In this document: positions 43,355 through 53,801 of the stretch, one piece after another | Layout: every line of letters starts with the position of its first letter | How positions within the stretch are numbered: position 1 is the first letter of the stretch | Source: Faecalibacterium taiwanense | GTDB lineage: Bacteria; Bacillota; Clostridia; Oscillospirales; Ruminococcaceae | NCBI RefSeq assembly: GCF_036632915.2 | Contig: NZ_CP155552.1 | Span: forward strand, 2,294,001-2,358,000 | Direction: 5' to 3' | Length of the DNA stretch: 64,000 nt | The notes under the pieces: generated by a model | Told to the model about the DNA's origin: nothing | What the model saw: the letters and a program-made list of their open reading frames with translations, nothing else | The model's database searches: none | Translations under genes and position numbers: made by a program

Positions 43355-44710
43355 TTATTTCAGTCCGCGGAAGGCATTGGGGTTGCCCATCATGCCGCCC
43401 AGGCGGCGAGCAAAGCCCTTGGGGCTTTTCTTGAACTGCTTCATCATCTTCTGCATCATTTCAAACTGCTTGAGCAGCTTGTTCACGTCGGCCACGGTGG
43501 TACCGCTGCCTGCTGCAATGCGGCGCTTGCGCTTGGGGTTGATGATGGAGGGCTTCTCGCGTTCTTCCTTGGTCATGGAATAGATCATGGCCTCGATGCG
43601 GTCGAACGCCTTTTCATCGACCTGACTGGGATCGATGCCGCTGCCGCCAGGCAGCATGCTCAGCATCGCGCCTGCACCGCCCATCTTGCGGATCTGTGCG
43701 AACTGGTCCAGCATGTCGTTCATGTCGAACTTGTTCTCCATCATCCGCTTTGCGGTCTCTTCGGCTGCCTTTTCGTCGGCCGTCTCCTGCGCACGCTCGA
43801 TCAGGCTCAGCACATCGCCCATGCCAAGGATGCGGCTTGCCATGCGGTCCGGGTGGAACACATCCAGATCGTCCAGCTTTTCGCCGGTGCCCTGGAACTT
43901 GATGGGCTTCCCGGTGACGGCCAGCACCGAAAGTGCCGCACCGCCGCGGGTATCGCCGTCGGTCTTGGTGAGGATGATGCCGTCGATGCTCACCTTCTCG
44001 TTGAAGGTCTTGGCAACGTTCACGGCATCCTGACCAGCCATGGCATCCACCACCAGCAGGGTCTCGTCCACAGGAACGGCTTCCTTGATATCCACCAGCT
44101 CCTGCATGAGCACATCGTCGATCTGCAGACGGCCGGCGGTATCCAGGATCACGATATCATTGCCGTAATCCTTGGCGTGTGCCAGCGCCTTCTTTGCAAT
44201 TTCCGGCGGCTTTGCGCCCGGCAGGGTGAACACCGGTGCGCCCGCCTGTTTGCCCACCACCTGCAGCTGATCGATGGCCGCAGGGCGGTAAATATCGCAG
44301 GCCACCAGCATGGGGCGGCGGCCCTGTTTGATAAAGTACTTTGCCAGCTTTGCGGCGTGGGTGGTTTTACCGTTGCCCTGCAGGCCGCAGAGCATGATGA
44401 TCGTCTGGCCCTTGTTCTTGATGTTCAGGCGGGCCGCTTCGCTGCCGCCCATCAGAGCAACCAGCTCTTCGTTGACGATCTTGACCACCTGCTGTGCCGG
44501 GGTCAGGCTTTCCATGACCTCCTGACCCATGGCGCGCTCGGACACCTTTGCACAGAAGTCCTTGGCAACCTTGTAGTTGACATCGGCTTCCAGCAGGGCC
44601 ATGCGCACCTCACGCATCGCGGCCTTGATATCTGCCTCGGTCAGCTTGCCGTGACCGCGCAGCTTTTTGAACACACCGGCAAGGCGGTCGGTAAGGGATT
44701 CAAATGCCAT
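43355..44710 (-). CDS. ffh: Signal recognition particle protein Ffh
   Basis: SRP GTPase that targets nascent membrane proteins. 451 aa: N domain 1-85, G domain with [15 protein letters not shown] near 106, DTAGRL near 187 and [15 protein letters not shown] near 246, then the Met-rich M domain ([20 protein letters not shown]). Usual order ylxM-ffh-rpsP. Confidence 0.96.
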   Translation of the reverse strand: MAFESLTDRLAGVFKKLRGHGKLTEADIKAAMREVRMALLEADVNYKVAKDFCAKVSERAMGQEVMESLTPAQQVVKIVNEELVALMGGSEAARLNIKNKGQTIIMLCGLQGNGKTTHAAKLAKYFIKQGRRPMLVACDIYRPAAIDQLQVVGKQAGAPVFTLPGAKPPEIAKKALAHAKDYGNDIVILDTAGRLQIDDVLMQELVDIKEAVPVDETLLVVDAMAGQDAVNVAKTFNEKVSIDGIILTKTDGDTRGGAALSVLAVTGKPIKFQGTGEKLDDLDVFHPDRMASRILGMGDVLSLIERAQETADEKAAEETAKRMMENKFDMNDMLDQFAQIRKMGGAGAMLSMLPGGSGIDPSQVDEKAFDRIEAMIYSMTKEEREKPSIINPKRKRRIAAGSGTTVADVNKLLKQFEMMQKMMKQFKKSPKGFARRLGGMMGNPNAFRGLK

Positions 44711-44734
44711 TGTACGGTGCTCCTTTCACAGGTT

Positions 44735-45115
44735 TCAGCTCTCGTTTGCTTCGTCGATGGAGCGGATGAGCTTTAACATTTTGGTCAGCTGGTGTTCGTA
44801 CTCTGTGGTGGTCAGGCCCTGCGGGCCGGTGCACTCGAACCGTGCATCGATCACCATTTGCTCCAGCTCTTCCAGCTTCTGCTGCACGCGGCGGTAACGC
44901 GCCGCAAAGCCGACCTTTTCCTCCAGCTCCTTCAGCGCGTTCTCGCCATGCTTGATGGCATCCCGCGCACCCTGACGGGTGATGCCGAAGTTCTCGCCGA
45001 TCTCGCTCAGCGAAAGGTCATCGTTGTAATACTGGCGCAGCATTTCGCGCTGTTTCTCGGTGAGCACCTCGCCGTAAAAGTCCAGCAGATAGCCCATTTC
45101 CAGATCTTTTGCCAT
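44735..45115 (-). CDS. ylxM: YlxM family DNA-binding protein
   Basis: A 126-aa sigma-70 region 4-like helix-turn-helix protein (LTEKQREMLRQYYNDDLSLS, then EIGENFGITRQGARDAIKHG), always next to ffh and thought to modulate the SRP pathway. ATG at 45115; GGGGG about 10 bases upstream. It is the first gene of the six-gene operon on this strand. Confidence 0.9.
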   Translation of the reverse strand: MAKDLEMGYLLDFYGEVLTEKQREMLRQYYNDDLSLSEIGENFGITRQGARDAIKHGENALKELEEKVGFAARYRRVQQKLEELEQMVIDARFECTGPQGLTTTEYEHQLTKMLKLIRSIDEANES

Positions 45116-45339
45116 CCTCTGATCCCCCGGTTTTGTGCCTGTACTTTCGAGAAGTGATGTAAAGTTCATTTGCTTTACGGATGAAGTATAGCAGATGCAC
45201 CGCATCCTGTCAAGAGCCTTTCGGAGATTTTTCCAGAAAATCTGCCAAAAATTCGCCGTTTTTGCTAAAACGCATCTTGACGCGCGCAGTCCTTTTGCGT
45301 TAGGATAATATTGTTGTATCCCATGAAAGGAGGGTCTTC

Positions 45340-46254
45340 GTGCCGATCTACCCCAATTTTTACCAGACGCTCAGCGCCTGCCCCATCGTGGAGCTGCGCG
45401 GCTATGCTGCCGCCTGCGGGCTGAAGGGACGGCTGTATGCCTATCTGGACTTTGCAGGCCCCACCGGCACGGCCCGGGACGGCCTTGCCGAAGGGATGCT
45501 GGCCCTTGCCATTGAAAAAAAGAAGCTGATCTCCGGTCAGCCCATCATTGAAGCGGCCTCCGGCCCGTTTGCCGCTGCGCTCACGCTGGCGGGCCTGACC
45601 GCCGGTCACCCGGTGGTTCTGGTGATGCCGGAGGATGCCCCCGCCCTGCGGCAGGAGACCCTGCTGCGGCTGGGTGCGCAGATCCGCCACAGCCCGGCCC
45701 GCAGCGGTGTGAACGGTGCCCGCCGTCTGGCGGCACAGACCGCCGCCGCCAACGGCTGGTACTACATGGACTGGCTTGCCAACGATGATAACCCGGAGTA
45801 CCACCGCCGCGTTACCGGCCCTGCCATTGTGCAGAGCATCGCGCGGGAGGGCAAAAGCGCCGTGGATGCTATCGTGATCGGCGTGGGCAGCGGCGGCACC
45901 GTGACCGGTGTGGGCGAGACCATCAAGGCATGGACGAACGATGTGCGCATCGCCGCCGTGGAGCCTTACGAATCGCAGGCGCTGGGCGGCGGCCTGACCG
46001 GCCCCCACGGCATCAGCGATCTGGGCTACGGCTTTGTGCCGGAAAACTTCAACGCCTATGTGGTGGACAACGTGGTGGCGGTGAACACCACCGACGCGCA
46101 GCGGGCCGCGCAAAAGGTGCTGCGCACCGATGCCATCCCGGCTTCGGTGGCATCCGGTGCCGTTTTGCAGGCGGCCGCACAGCTCATCCATGTAGGTGCC
46201 AGCCGCTCTGCCCTTGCCATCCTGCCCGGACGGCAGATCGTAAATACATTATAA
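45340..46254 (+). CDS. Cysteine-synthase-like protein lacking the PLP lysine
   Basis: A 304-aa protein of fold-type II PLP enzymes. The glycine loop that holds the PLP phosphate is intact (VIGVGSGGTVTGVGE, near 185-199), but the segment that normally reads GGSVKDR is GPTGTARDGLAEG (41-53), with Arg46 where the Schiff-base lysine should be, and the substrate loop TSGNTG is ASGPFA (73-78). Classical beta-replacement is therefore unlikely. GTG start with AAAGGAGGG. Possibly a pseudoenzyme or partner protein; the MATE gene follows in the same direction. Confidence 0.8.
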   Translation: MPIYPNFYQTLSACPIVELRGYAAACGLKGRLYAYLDFAGPTGTARDGLAEGMLALAIEKKKLISGQPIIEAASGPFAAALTLAGLTAGHPVVLVMPEDAPALRQETLLRLGAQIRHSPARSGVNGARRLAAQTAAANGWYYMDWLANDDNPEYHRRVTGPAIVQSIAREGKSAVDAIVIGVGSGGTVTGVGETIKAWTNDVRIAAVEPYESQALGGGLTGPHGISDLGYGFVPENFNAYVVDNVVAVNTTDAQRAAQKVLRTDAIPASVASGAVLQAAAQLIHVGASRSALAILPGRQIVNTL

Positions 46255-46274
46255 GGAGAAATCATAGCGTTCCC

Positions 46275-47609
46275 ATGACAAACGACATGACAAAGGGAGC
46301 CATTACACCGCTCCTGATCCGTTTTACCATTCCGCTGGTACTTGGCAACCTGTTCCAGCTCACCTACAACGCCGCCGACAGCATCATCGTGGGCAAGTTC
46401 GTGGGCGAGGAAGCTCTTGCCGCCGTCGGCACTTCCAACCCGCTCATGACTCTGGCCATCCTGTTTATCAACGGCATGTGTCTGGGTGCCGGCATTCTGG
46501 TCAGTACCGCATTCGGTGCCGGTAATGCCCAGCTGATGGAGCGTCAGGTATCCACCACCGCCATTGCAGGCACCGTGTTCTCGCTGGCATTCTCGGCGCT
46601 GTGCGTCATTCTGGCCACGCCCCTGCTGCAGCTGATGCAGGTGCCCGCCGATATCCTGCCCATTGCGGTCAGCTACCTGCGCATCGTGTTTGCAGGCCTG
46701 ATCTTCACCTTCTTCTATAACTTCCTTGCCGCCACCATGCGTGCACTGGGCGACAGCAAGAGTGCCTTGTATTTCCTGATGATCAGCTCTGTGCTGAACA
46801 TCGGCGGCGACCTGTTCTTTGTGCAGGTGCTGAACTGGGGCAGCAACGGCTGCGCCCTTTCCACCGTGGTCAGCGAAGCACTGTGCTGCGTGCTGTGCGT
46901 ACTGTACATCCGCTGGAAGGTGCCCATCCTGCAGCTGGGCAGGCGCTGGCTGGTGTTTGACGGCAAGCTGCTGCGCAAAACGGTCAGCTACGGCTGGGCC
47001 AGCGCCATGCAGCAAGCCACCGTGCAGCTTGGCAAGATCGCGGTGCAGGCCATCGTGAACACCATGGGTGTCAACGCTATGGCTGCCTTTACCGCTGCTT
47101 CCCGCATTGACGACTTTGCCTATACCCCGCAGCAGAACATCGGCCACGCCATGACCACCCTCATGGCGCAGAACCGGGGTGCCGGCAAGCACGACCGTGT
47201 GAAGCAGGGCTTCCACTGCGGTATGCGCATCGAGGCCGCTTACGGCGTGCTGATCGCCGTTGTATGCTTTGCCGGTGCGCCCTTTATCATGAAGCTGTTC
47301 GTCACCGACCCGGAGGTCGTCCATCTGGGCGTGCGCTTCCTGCGCACGGTTTCCCTGTTCTACCTGATGCCCGCTTTCACCAACGGCATTCAGGGCTTCT
47401 TCCGCGGCATTGGCGATCTGAAGGTCACGCTGGTGTCCAGCACCTTCAACATGGTGTTCCGTGTGGCGGCAGCTGCGGTGTTCGTGCTGGTGTGGAAAAT
47501 GGAGATCGAAGCTCTGCCTTACAGCTATGCGGTGGGCTGGGTCGTCATGCTGCTCTACGAGCTGCCCATGCTGGTTCGGTATCTGCGCAGCCATGGAGAC
47601 GAATTATAA
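46275..47609 (+). CDS. MATE family efflux transporter
   Basis: A 444-aa cation-driven multidrug exporter with about 12 membrane segments. Typical pieces: ITPLLIRFTIPLVLGNLFQL, YNAADSIIVGKFVGEEALAA, NPLMTLAILFINGMCLGAGI in the first half and ASAMQQATVQLGKIAVQAIV, NTMGVNAMAAFTAASRIDDF in the second. AAGGAG lies 20 bases upstream of ATG, so MTKG at 46287 is a less likely alternative. Cotranscribed with the PLP-like gene. Confidence 0.9.
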   Translation: MTNDMTKGAITPLLIRFTIPLVLGNLFQLTYNAADSIIVGKFVGEEALAAVGTSNPLMTLAILFINGMCLGAGILVSTAFGAGNAQLMERQVSTTAIAGTVFSLAFSALCVILATPLLQLMQVPADILPIAVSYLRIVFAGLIFTFFYNFLAATMRALGDSKSALYFLMISSVLNIGGDLFFVQVLNWGSNGCALSTVVSEALCCVLCVLYIRWKVPILQLGRRWLVFDGKLLRKTVSYGWASAMQQATVQLGKIAVQAIVNTMGVNAMAAFTAASRIDDFAYTPQQNIGHAMTTLMAQNRGAGKHDRVKQGFHCGMRIEAAYGVLIAVVCFAGAPFIMKLFVTDPEVVHLGVRFLRTVSLFYLMPAFTNGIQGFFRGIGDLKVTLVSSTFNMVFRVAAAAVFVLVWKMEIEALPYSYAVGWVVMLLYELPMLVRYLRSHGDEL

Positions 47610-47631
47610 TCGTTTTATTTGATTTGTGATA

Positions 47632-47674
47632 CGAAAAAGGCTCTGCATCGCAAGGATGCAGAGCCTTTTTTCGT
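47632..47674. terminator. Bidirectional terminator between MATE and PRPP synthetase genes
   Basis: ACGAAAAAGGCTCTGCATC/GATGCAGAGCCTTTTTTCGT around a short loop, serving both convergent genes. Confidence 0.88.
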
Positions 47675-47681
47675 ATTAAAC

Positions 47682-48830
47682 TTACTTGCGGCTTGCCAGC
47701 AGATTCTCGATCTTCTTCAGCGGGTCGATAATGCTGGAAACAGACATGTCGTGGTTCAGAGCCACCACAAAGTATGCAGCGTACTTGGAAACATCCACAT
47801 CCACATACCAGTCGCGGGTGAGCAGCTCAGGCATCCGGTAGGTCAGGTTGGTGCCCACAACATAGGTCAGCTTGCCCTCGGCCACAGCCTTGTCGAACTT
47901 GTCCAGACCGCTGGTGAACAGGGGGAAGGTGGCGTTGGCGATGATGTTGGCAGCGCCGCGCTCCTTCAGGTTGCTGGCGACCTCCAGCATGCTCTCGCCG
48001 GAAGCAATGATGTCGTCTGCGATAAAGACGGTCTTGCCTTCCACGCTCTCGCCCAGATACTCGTGGGCAACGATGGGGTTACGGCCATTCACCACGCGGG
48101 TGTAATCGCGGCGCTTGTAGAACATGCCCAGATTGCAGCCCAGCACGCTGGAGAAGTACATGTTGCGGTTCATGGCGCCCTCGTCCGGGCTGACCACGGT
48201 AAACTTGCTCTTATCAAAGGACAGGTCCGGGTCCTTCTTCAGCAGGCTCTTCAGCACCTGATAGGTGGGCATTGCGTTATCAAAGCTCATCAGCGGCACA
48301 GCGTTCTGCACGCGGGGGTCATGAGCATCAAAGGTGATGATGTTGCGCACACCCATGGTCTGCAGCTCCTGCAGGGCCACAGCGCAGTCCAGACTTTCGC
48401 GCACCACACGGCGGTGCTGACGGCCGCCGTACAGGCTGGGCATAATGACCGACACACGGTGTGCCTTGCCGGCCACTGCCTGGATCAGGCGCTTCAGGTT
48501 GGCGAAGTGATCGTCCGGAGACATGTGGTTCTCGTAGTTGAACAGCTTGTAGGTCACACTGTAGTTGCCGGGATCGACCACGATGAAGATATCGTCGCCG
48601 CGCACCGACTCCTTCACCAGACCCTTGGCATCGCCACTCTGGAAGCGGGGGCAGTCGCAAGGAATAATGAAGGTCTCTTTGTCAATTCCGGCAGCCTTGG
48701 CCCAGCGGACCAGATGCTTGTCGATCAGGCCGGTCAGTTCCTCTGCACCGGGGCAGGAGATCAGCCGCATATCTGCCACGCTGGGCTGCTCAAAGAACGA
48801 CTTCGGGGAAATTTCAATAGACATAGTCAT
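47682..48830 (-). CDS. prs: Ribose-phosphate pyrophosphokinase
   Basis: Makes PRPP for nucleotide, histidine and NAD synthesis. 382 aa, longer than the usual 315 because of an N-terminal extension and an insertion. Family marks: MPSLYGGRQHRRVVRESLDC, FDAHDPRVQNAVPLMSFDNA, TVVSPDEGAMNRNMYFSSVL and the PRPP loop FIADDIIASGES near 278. Upstream, 48831-49175 contains only AT-rich sequence and the probable promoter. Confidence 0.88.
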   Translation of the reverse strand: MTMSIEISPKSFFEQPSVADMRLISCPGAEELTGLIDKHLVRWAKAAGIDKETFIIPCDCPRFQSGDAKGLVKESVRGDDIFIVVDPGNYSVTYKLFNYENHMSPDDHFANLKRLIQAVAGKAHRVSVIMPSLYGGRQHRRVVRESLDCAVALQELQTMGVRNIITFDAHDPRVQNAVPLMSFDNAMPTYQVLKSLLKKDPDLSFDKSKFTVVSPDEGAMNRNMYFSSVLGCNLGMFYKRRDYTRVVNGRNPIVAHEYLGESVEGKTVFIADDIIASGESMLEVASNLKERGAANIIANATFPLFTSGLDKFDKAVAEGKLTYVVGTNLTYRMPELLTRDWYVDVDVSKYAAYFVVALNHDMSVSSIIDPLKKIENLLASRK

Positions 48831-49175
48831 AACTCCTTATTGCTGTTTACGATCCGTATCATGCACACAAGAGCGCATATCTGGTTTTATTTTATCACAT
48901 TTCGTCGATTCTGCCATATCAATTTGTTTCATGTCAGGATTTTCTGCGCCTTGCACAGCTGTTTTTCTTTTTTCTCAAAGAGAATGTGTGTTTTCGACAA
49001 AAAGACAGCCGATTCTTTGCCATTTCGCAAATTTCGGCTGATTTCCGTGGAAAAGTAAGACTTTTCTTTGTCTGAGCAGTCTCCCGGGATCGCTCTTCCG
49101 GGAGATAAAAATGCAGTGTGCCGGGCAGCGGAGATGCTGCTGTTTTCGCTCGTTCGCCCTCCCCGGCAGAGCCGC

Positions 49176-49248
49176 AAAAACAAAGGCATCTGCAACAAAT
49201 TTGCTGAGCTTCAGAAGCTCAGCAGCGATCGTTGCAGATGCCTTCTTA
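49176..49248 (-). terminator. Terminator of metK
   Basis: AAGGCATCTGCAACGATCGC...GTTGCAGATGCCTTTGTTTTT on the minus strand, with an inner GCTGAGCTTCTGAAGCTCAGC stem; very strong two-part hairpin. Confidence 0.82.
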
Positions 49249-49283
49249 TTTTATATGATTGCGATAGATGCTTTGTGTTCCGC

Positions 49284-50438
<1,155 letters not shown>

Positions 50439-50512
50439 TTGTTTTGCCTCCTAAAGTTTTTACAGCAGGGTGTGTATTTCTTGCTCCAACATTCCGTTCA
50501 AGCTTTTTTGCG

Positions 50513-50556
50513 CGAAAAACAAAAGCGCCCAGAGCCCGAAAGCTCTGAGCGTTGCA
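50513..50556 (-). terminator. Riboswitch-controlled terminator of metK
   Basis: Minus-strand AACGCTCAGAGC/GCTCTGGGCGCTTTTGTTTTT around TTTCGG; located between aptamer and gene. Confidence 0.85.
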
Positions 50557-50656
50557 CTCTTATCTCTCGGTTTCCCGCAGGATTTGGCACCTTGCGCTCA
50601 CGCGCAGGTTGTCGGGCTTCACAGGGCCTATCCCCTCAGCCGCTCTTGATAAGTCG
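50557..50656 (-). ncRNA. SAM-I (S-box) riboswitch aptamer
   Basis: Read on the minus strand: CTTATCAAGAGCGGCTGAGG at the start, GGGATAGGCCCTGTGAAGCC, CGGCAACC-type segment (CGACAACCTGC), AAGGTGCCAAATCCTGC, then GAGATAAGAG closing stem P1. These are the conserved S-box blocks in the right order. Confidence 0.95.
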
Positions 50657-50731
50657 GTATTCAGTTGGTACGTTCAGTATTCTATCATTGCTTCGTCAGA
50701 TTGTCAAGAAGAGTATCACTCTTTTTAGACA

Positions 50732-51907
50732 TTATTCTGAAATTGATGGAGCGTTCCCCTGCTCCGGTACGGCATAGCCGTTCCGGGCGGCGTGGAAGGC
50801 GCGCTTTTCCGCATACATCCGCTCGTCCAGTTCCGCCAGAAATTTCTCCACGCTGCCGCCCTCATACTTTGCCACACCGGTGGAGAAAGACAGCTGAAAG
50901 CTGCCCGCCGGGGCGGCGGCGTTATAGCGCTGCACCCGCTGCTCGATGGCGGCACAGATCTTATTCAGGATCTCCTCCGAGCCGTGCCGGATCAGCACCA
51001 TGAACTCATCGCCGCTTATGCGGATAGCTACCGAGTTTGCCGCCAGCGCTCCGGACAGGATGTGACCGATCTCCTGAATGGCGCGGTCGCCCGCACCATG
51101 ACCGTAGGTGTCGTTGATCTCCTTGAAGCAGTTCACGTCCATCATGATGCCGTAAACATCCTTTTCCTGCGTGGCGTGGATGCGCTCCAGACAGTAGTTC
51201 ATGTACTTGCGGCCAAACAGACCGGACAGCTCGTCGAGATAGCTGCGCAGACTGCGGAGCTGACTGTCCACAAACACAAAGGCGATGGCCACCGACAGCC
51301 AGCCGAAGGCCATACCGTAGAACGCACCCTGCAGCACCGTGCCCACCGCACAGGTGATCACAAAGTAGTACACCGAGAAAAACTCCACCGTAACGCCATC
51401 GCGCTTGGCCTTATGCACCTGCCACACGCTCTCGGCATAATAGCCGAACAGCAGCAGGTAAAGCAAACTGTTCAGCGGACCGCGATGGTAAACGTTGTCC
51501 GCGGAGATGGTAAAGATCCATCCTGTGCCGAAAAGGTTCGCCGCCAGCAGCGCCAGAACAGCCAGCAGCGGCGCGCCCAGAAACAGATGCCTTCTGCGCA
51601 GGCGTCCGGTGCTGCGGTAGACCCGGAAGTCCACATACAAACACCACGCAAAGCCCACGCTCACGGTAGCGCCGGTGCAGACGGTGTTCATGAGGTACAG
51701 CCAGAACCGGCTTGCCGCACCGGGCACGCCGTCCAGCAGAAAGCTGATCGTCTCTGTCGCCTGTGCCAGCAGAGTCACCACCAGCATCTGGCAGAACAGC
51801 TCACTTCCAACACTGTTTTTACTCTCGCCGCGCACCCGCAGCAGAAACAGAAAGCATACCAGCACCGCCCCTGTGCCATTGGCCACAAGGATCTCGGGTA
51901 TATTCAT
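50732..51907 (-). CDS. Membrane diguanylate cyclase-like (GGDEF) protein
   Basis: 391 aa: seven or eight membrane segments (1-215) of 7TM sensor type, then a GGDEF domain (about 225-385) with DELSGLFGRKYMNYCLERIH and ISGDEFMVL, i.e. SGDEF, an active-type variant. An RxxD inhibitory site is not seen before it. Predicted to make cyclic di-GMP in response to a membrane signal. ATG 51907 has GGGAGG; the frame is open 33 codons further but not convincing. Confidence 0.85.
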   Translation of the reverse strand: MNIPEILVANGTGAVLVCFLFLLRVRGESKNSVGSELFCQMLVVTLLAQATETISFLLDGVPGAASRFWLYLMNTVCTGATVSVGFAWCLYVDFRVYRSTGRLRRRHLFLGAPLLAVLALLAANLFGTGWIFTISADNVYHRGPLNSLLYLLLFGYYAESVWQVHKAKRDGVTVEFFSVYYFVITCAVGTVLQGAFYGMAFGWLSVAIAFVFVDSQLRSLRSYLDELSGLFGRKYMNYCLERIHATQEKDVYGIMMDVNCFKEINDTYGHGAGDRAIQEIGHILSGALAANSVAIRISGDEFMVLIRHGSEEILNKICAAIEQRVQRYNAAAPAGSFQLSFSTGVAKYEGGSVEKFLAELDERMYAEKRAFHAARNGYAVPEQGNAPSISE

Positions 51908-52017
51908 TGCATTTCCTCCCCTGCCCGCCTTATCCCACAAGGCAGACAGCCCCTGTTTTATACAGTATCTGTTTGTATTATATACCCTGCCGCGCCCCGC
52001 TTGCAAGGCTTGGCATC

Positions 52018-52057
52018 AAAAAGGGCCGCTGCACAGCAATTTGTGCAGCGGCCCTTG
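52018..52057 (-). terminator. Terminator of an upstream minus-strand unit (deoC side)
   Basis: Minus-strand AAGGGCCGCTGCACAAATTGCTGTGCAGCGGCCCTTTTTG: perfect 14-bp stem plus T-run, about 90 bases after the deoC stop. Confidence 0.85.
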
Positions 52058-52069
52058 GGAAAACCAGAC

Positions 52070-52125
52070 GATCCAGAACAGCCTTCGCGTGCGCTCTGGT
52101 TCTGTTCTGCGGAAATATTATTTAT
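52070..52125 (+). repeat. Possible family 1 core repeat
   Basis: CAGAACAG...CTGTTCTG hairpin with loop CCTTCGCGTGCGCTCTG and downstream TTCTGCGGAAATATTATTT. It follows the family layout with a different stem sequence; no second hairpin or TTTTCACG box follows. Confidence 0.4.
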
Positions 52126-52147
52126 AATTGCTTTTTTCGCAGAAAGA

Positions 52148-52813
52148 TCAATAGCCCTTTGCCTGCTCGCCGTTCAGAATTTTGACAGCGCGGGAGGTGC
52201 CCAGACGGTCAGCACCCAGCGCAAGGAAGGTCTCCATGTCCTCCACGGTAGAAATGCCGCCGGCAGCCTTGACCTTGCAGCGGCCATGCACGCCCTTGAC
52301 CATCAGCTCCACATCGTGGAAGTTTGCGCCTGCGGTGGAGAAGCCGGTGCTGGTCTTGATGTAGTCCGCGCCTGCCTCGCAGACGATATCGCACATCTTT
52401 TCCTTTTCCTCGTCGGTCAGCAGGCAGGTCTCGATGATGACCTTCAGGACCTTGTCGCCCACCGCCTGCTTCACGGCGCGGATGTCCTCGCGCACGGCAT
52501 CGTACTCCTTGTTCTTCAGGCGACCGATGTTGATAACCATATCCACCTCGGCGGCACCATTCTCAATGGCAGTCTTGGCTTCAAACGCCTTGCTGGCGGT
52601 ATCCATGGCACCCAGAGGGAAGCCTACCACGCAGCATACCGGGATGCGGCCCGCCATATACTCCACCGCCTGCCTGACGTAGCAGGTGTTGATGCAGATG
52701 GATGCGGTGTGGTTTGCAATGGCTTCGTCACACAGGGTCTGGATCTGGGGCCAGGTGGCCTCCGGCTTCAGCAGGGTGTGATCGACATGGGAGAGAATTT
52801 CTTCACGAGTCAT
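52148..52813 (-). CDS. deoC: Deoxyribose-phosphate aldolase
   Basis: Splits deoxyribose 5-phosphate into glyceraldehyde 3-phosphate and acetaldehyde in deoxynucleoside use. 221 aa; Schiff-base Lys in ADYIKTSTGFS near 150, conserved CVVGFPLGAMDTASKAFEAK near 60 and VKAAGGISTVEDMETFLALG near 180. It lies just after a 44-aa membrane peptide gene. Confidence 0.95.
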   Translation of the reverse strand: MTREEILSHVDHTLLKPEATWPQIQTLCDEAIANHTASICINTCYVRQAVEYMAGRIPVCCVVGFPLGAMDTASKAFEAKTAIENGAAEVDMVINIGRLKNKEYDAVREDIRAVKQAVGDKVLKVIIETCLLTDEEKEKMCDIVCEAGADYIKTSTGFSTAGANFHDVELMVKGVHGRCKVKAAGGISTVEDMETFLALGADRLGTSRAVKILNGEQAKGY

Positions 52814-52827
52814 GTTTTTTCTCCTTT

Positions 52828-52962
52828 TTACTTGCTGGCACGGCGCACCTTTGCCATGCCGACAGCACTCAGGGCAATTGCAGTTGCAGAGACCGTTGCA
52901 CCAATGATGCCCAGCACCAGACCGGAGACCAGAAATGCAAAACCTTTCAGACCACGCTTCAT
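52828..52962 (-). CDS. Small membrane protein (44 aa)
   Basis: Too short for routine gene finding but with a good AGGAGG site 9 bases before ATG. Sequence starts MKRGLKGFAFLVSGLVLGII, one long hydrophobic helix (about 8-34), and ends KVRRASK. It ends 15 bases before deoC and probably shares its transcript. No family recognised. Confidence 0.7.
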   Translation of the reverse strand: MKRGLKGFAFLVSGLVLGIIGATVSATAIALSAVGMAKVRRASK

Positions 52963-53021
52963 AAAACCGTACCTCCTAAATTATATTGGATATTTTCTCC
53001 GCCTGCGGCGGAGAGAATATC

Positions 53022-53642
53022 TCACTTGCGATTTTTAAAGATGATCAGCTTGCTGAACACATAGTTCAGCACAATCACCAGTACATTGGAAAAGACCTTC
53101 ACGGCAAGGCCCCACAGTGCCTGCGCATTGTAGCGGCTGGTAACGAAGATCGCCGTGGGGCCGTCTGCACCGCCGATGACGGCAATAGCGGCAGAGCCAT
53201 CCGTGACCCCCGCCGGTGTGCCGGCATAGGAGGCTGCCATCTGGATGGCCGTATCCGGGCCAAGCCAGTGGGCCACCACGCTCAGCACCCCCTGCATCAG
53301 CTCGTCCATCAGCGCTGCACCCTGCGCAGCCAGCAGATTGCCCAGCACCAGCATAATTGCAGTGTCCAGCAGCATTGTACCCAGACGACAGGTGACGAAT
53401 GCACCAAATTCTCTCGCCATGGCCTTGCCCTGCGTTTTGCTGCGGAACACAAAGGCGCGGTTGGTGCAGTAGGCAAACAGGATGCAGATGATGTTATCCA
53501 GTACATTGCCCCAGCTGTTGGCGGCTGTATAGCCAAACAGCTTGTTGAACAGCGCATACAGCACAATGTTCAGCAGGGTGCACAGCACGCCGAAAACCAG
53601 ATAGCTCAGCACTTCCCAGTGTTTCTTGAAAAAATTTATCAT
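53022..53642 (-). CDS. GtrA family membrane protein with an IGGADGPT insertion
   Basis: 206 aa. Four membrane helices of the GtrA/DPMS flippase-like family at about 10-32, 44-63, 82-104 and 177-201, with TNRAFVFRSKTQGKAMAREF as the family signature. Between helices 3 and 4 there is an insertion of about 65 residues (110-175) that contains IAVIGGADGPTAIFVTSR (153-170), a motif typical of Na+-translocating decarboxylase beta subunits (OadB family). Likely role in lipid-linked sugar flipping, by family; role of the insertion unknown. Confidence 0.8.
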   Translation of the reverse strand: MINFFKKHWEVLSYLVFGVLCTLLNIVLYALFNKLFGYTAANSWGNVLDNIICILFAYCTNRAFVFRSKTQGKAMAREFGAFVTCRLGTMLLDTAIMLVLGNLLAAQGAALMDELMQGVLSVVAHWLGPDTAIQMAASYAGTPAGVTDGSAAIAVIGGADGPTAIFVTSRYNAQALWGLAVKVFSNVLVIVLNYVFSKLIIFKNRK

Positions 53643-53649
53643 AGTTCGT

Positions 53650-53791
53650 CAAACCCTCTCCGTCCGCTCGCGCTGCTCGCGTCCACCTCTCCCGAAGGGC
53701 GAGGTTTTATTGCGGGCGCGGCGAGCCTGCCCTCTTTTGCCAAAAGCTCTCCCCTTCGGGGGAGCTGTCACCGCAGGTGACTGAGAGGGTT
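53650..53791. repeat. Inverted pair of family 2 repeats (about 140 bp)
   Basis: AACCCTCTC at 53652 and GAGAGGGTT at the right end, each followed inward by a GC hairpin and a CTCTCCCGAAGGGCGAG- or CTCTCCCCTTCGGGGGAG-type hairpin. Two opposed copies separated by 36 bases, so the whole has imperfect terminal inverted repeats. Confidence 0.6.
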
Positions 53792-53801
53792 CTCTCCTTA
53801 A

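Noticed and set aside
45930..46274. N-terminal extension of the MATE protein
   Set aside because: The open frame upstream overlaps the PLP-like gene in another frame, and MATE similarity begins only at the ATG at 46275.
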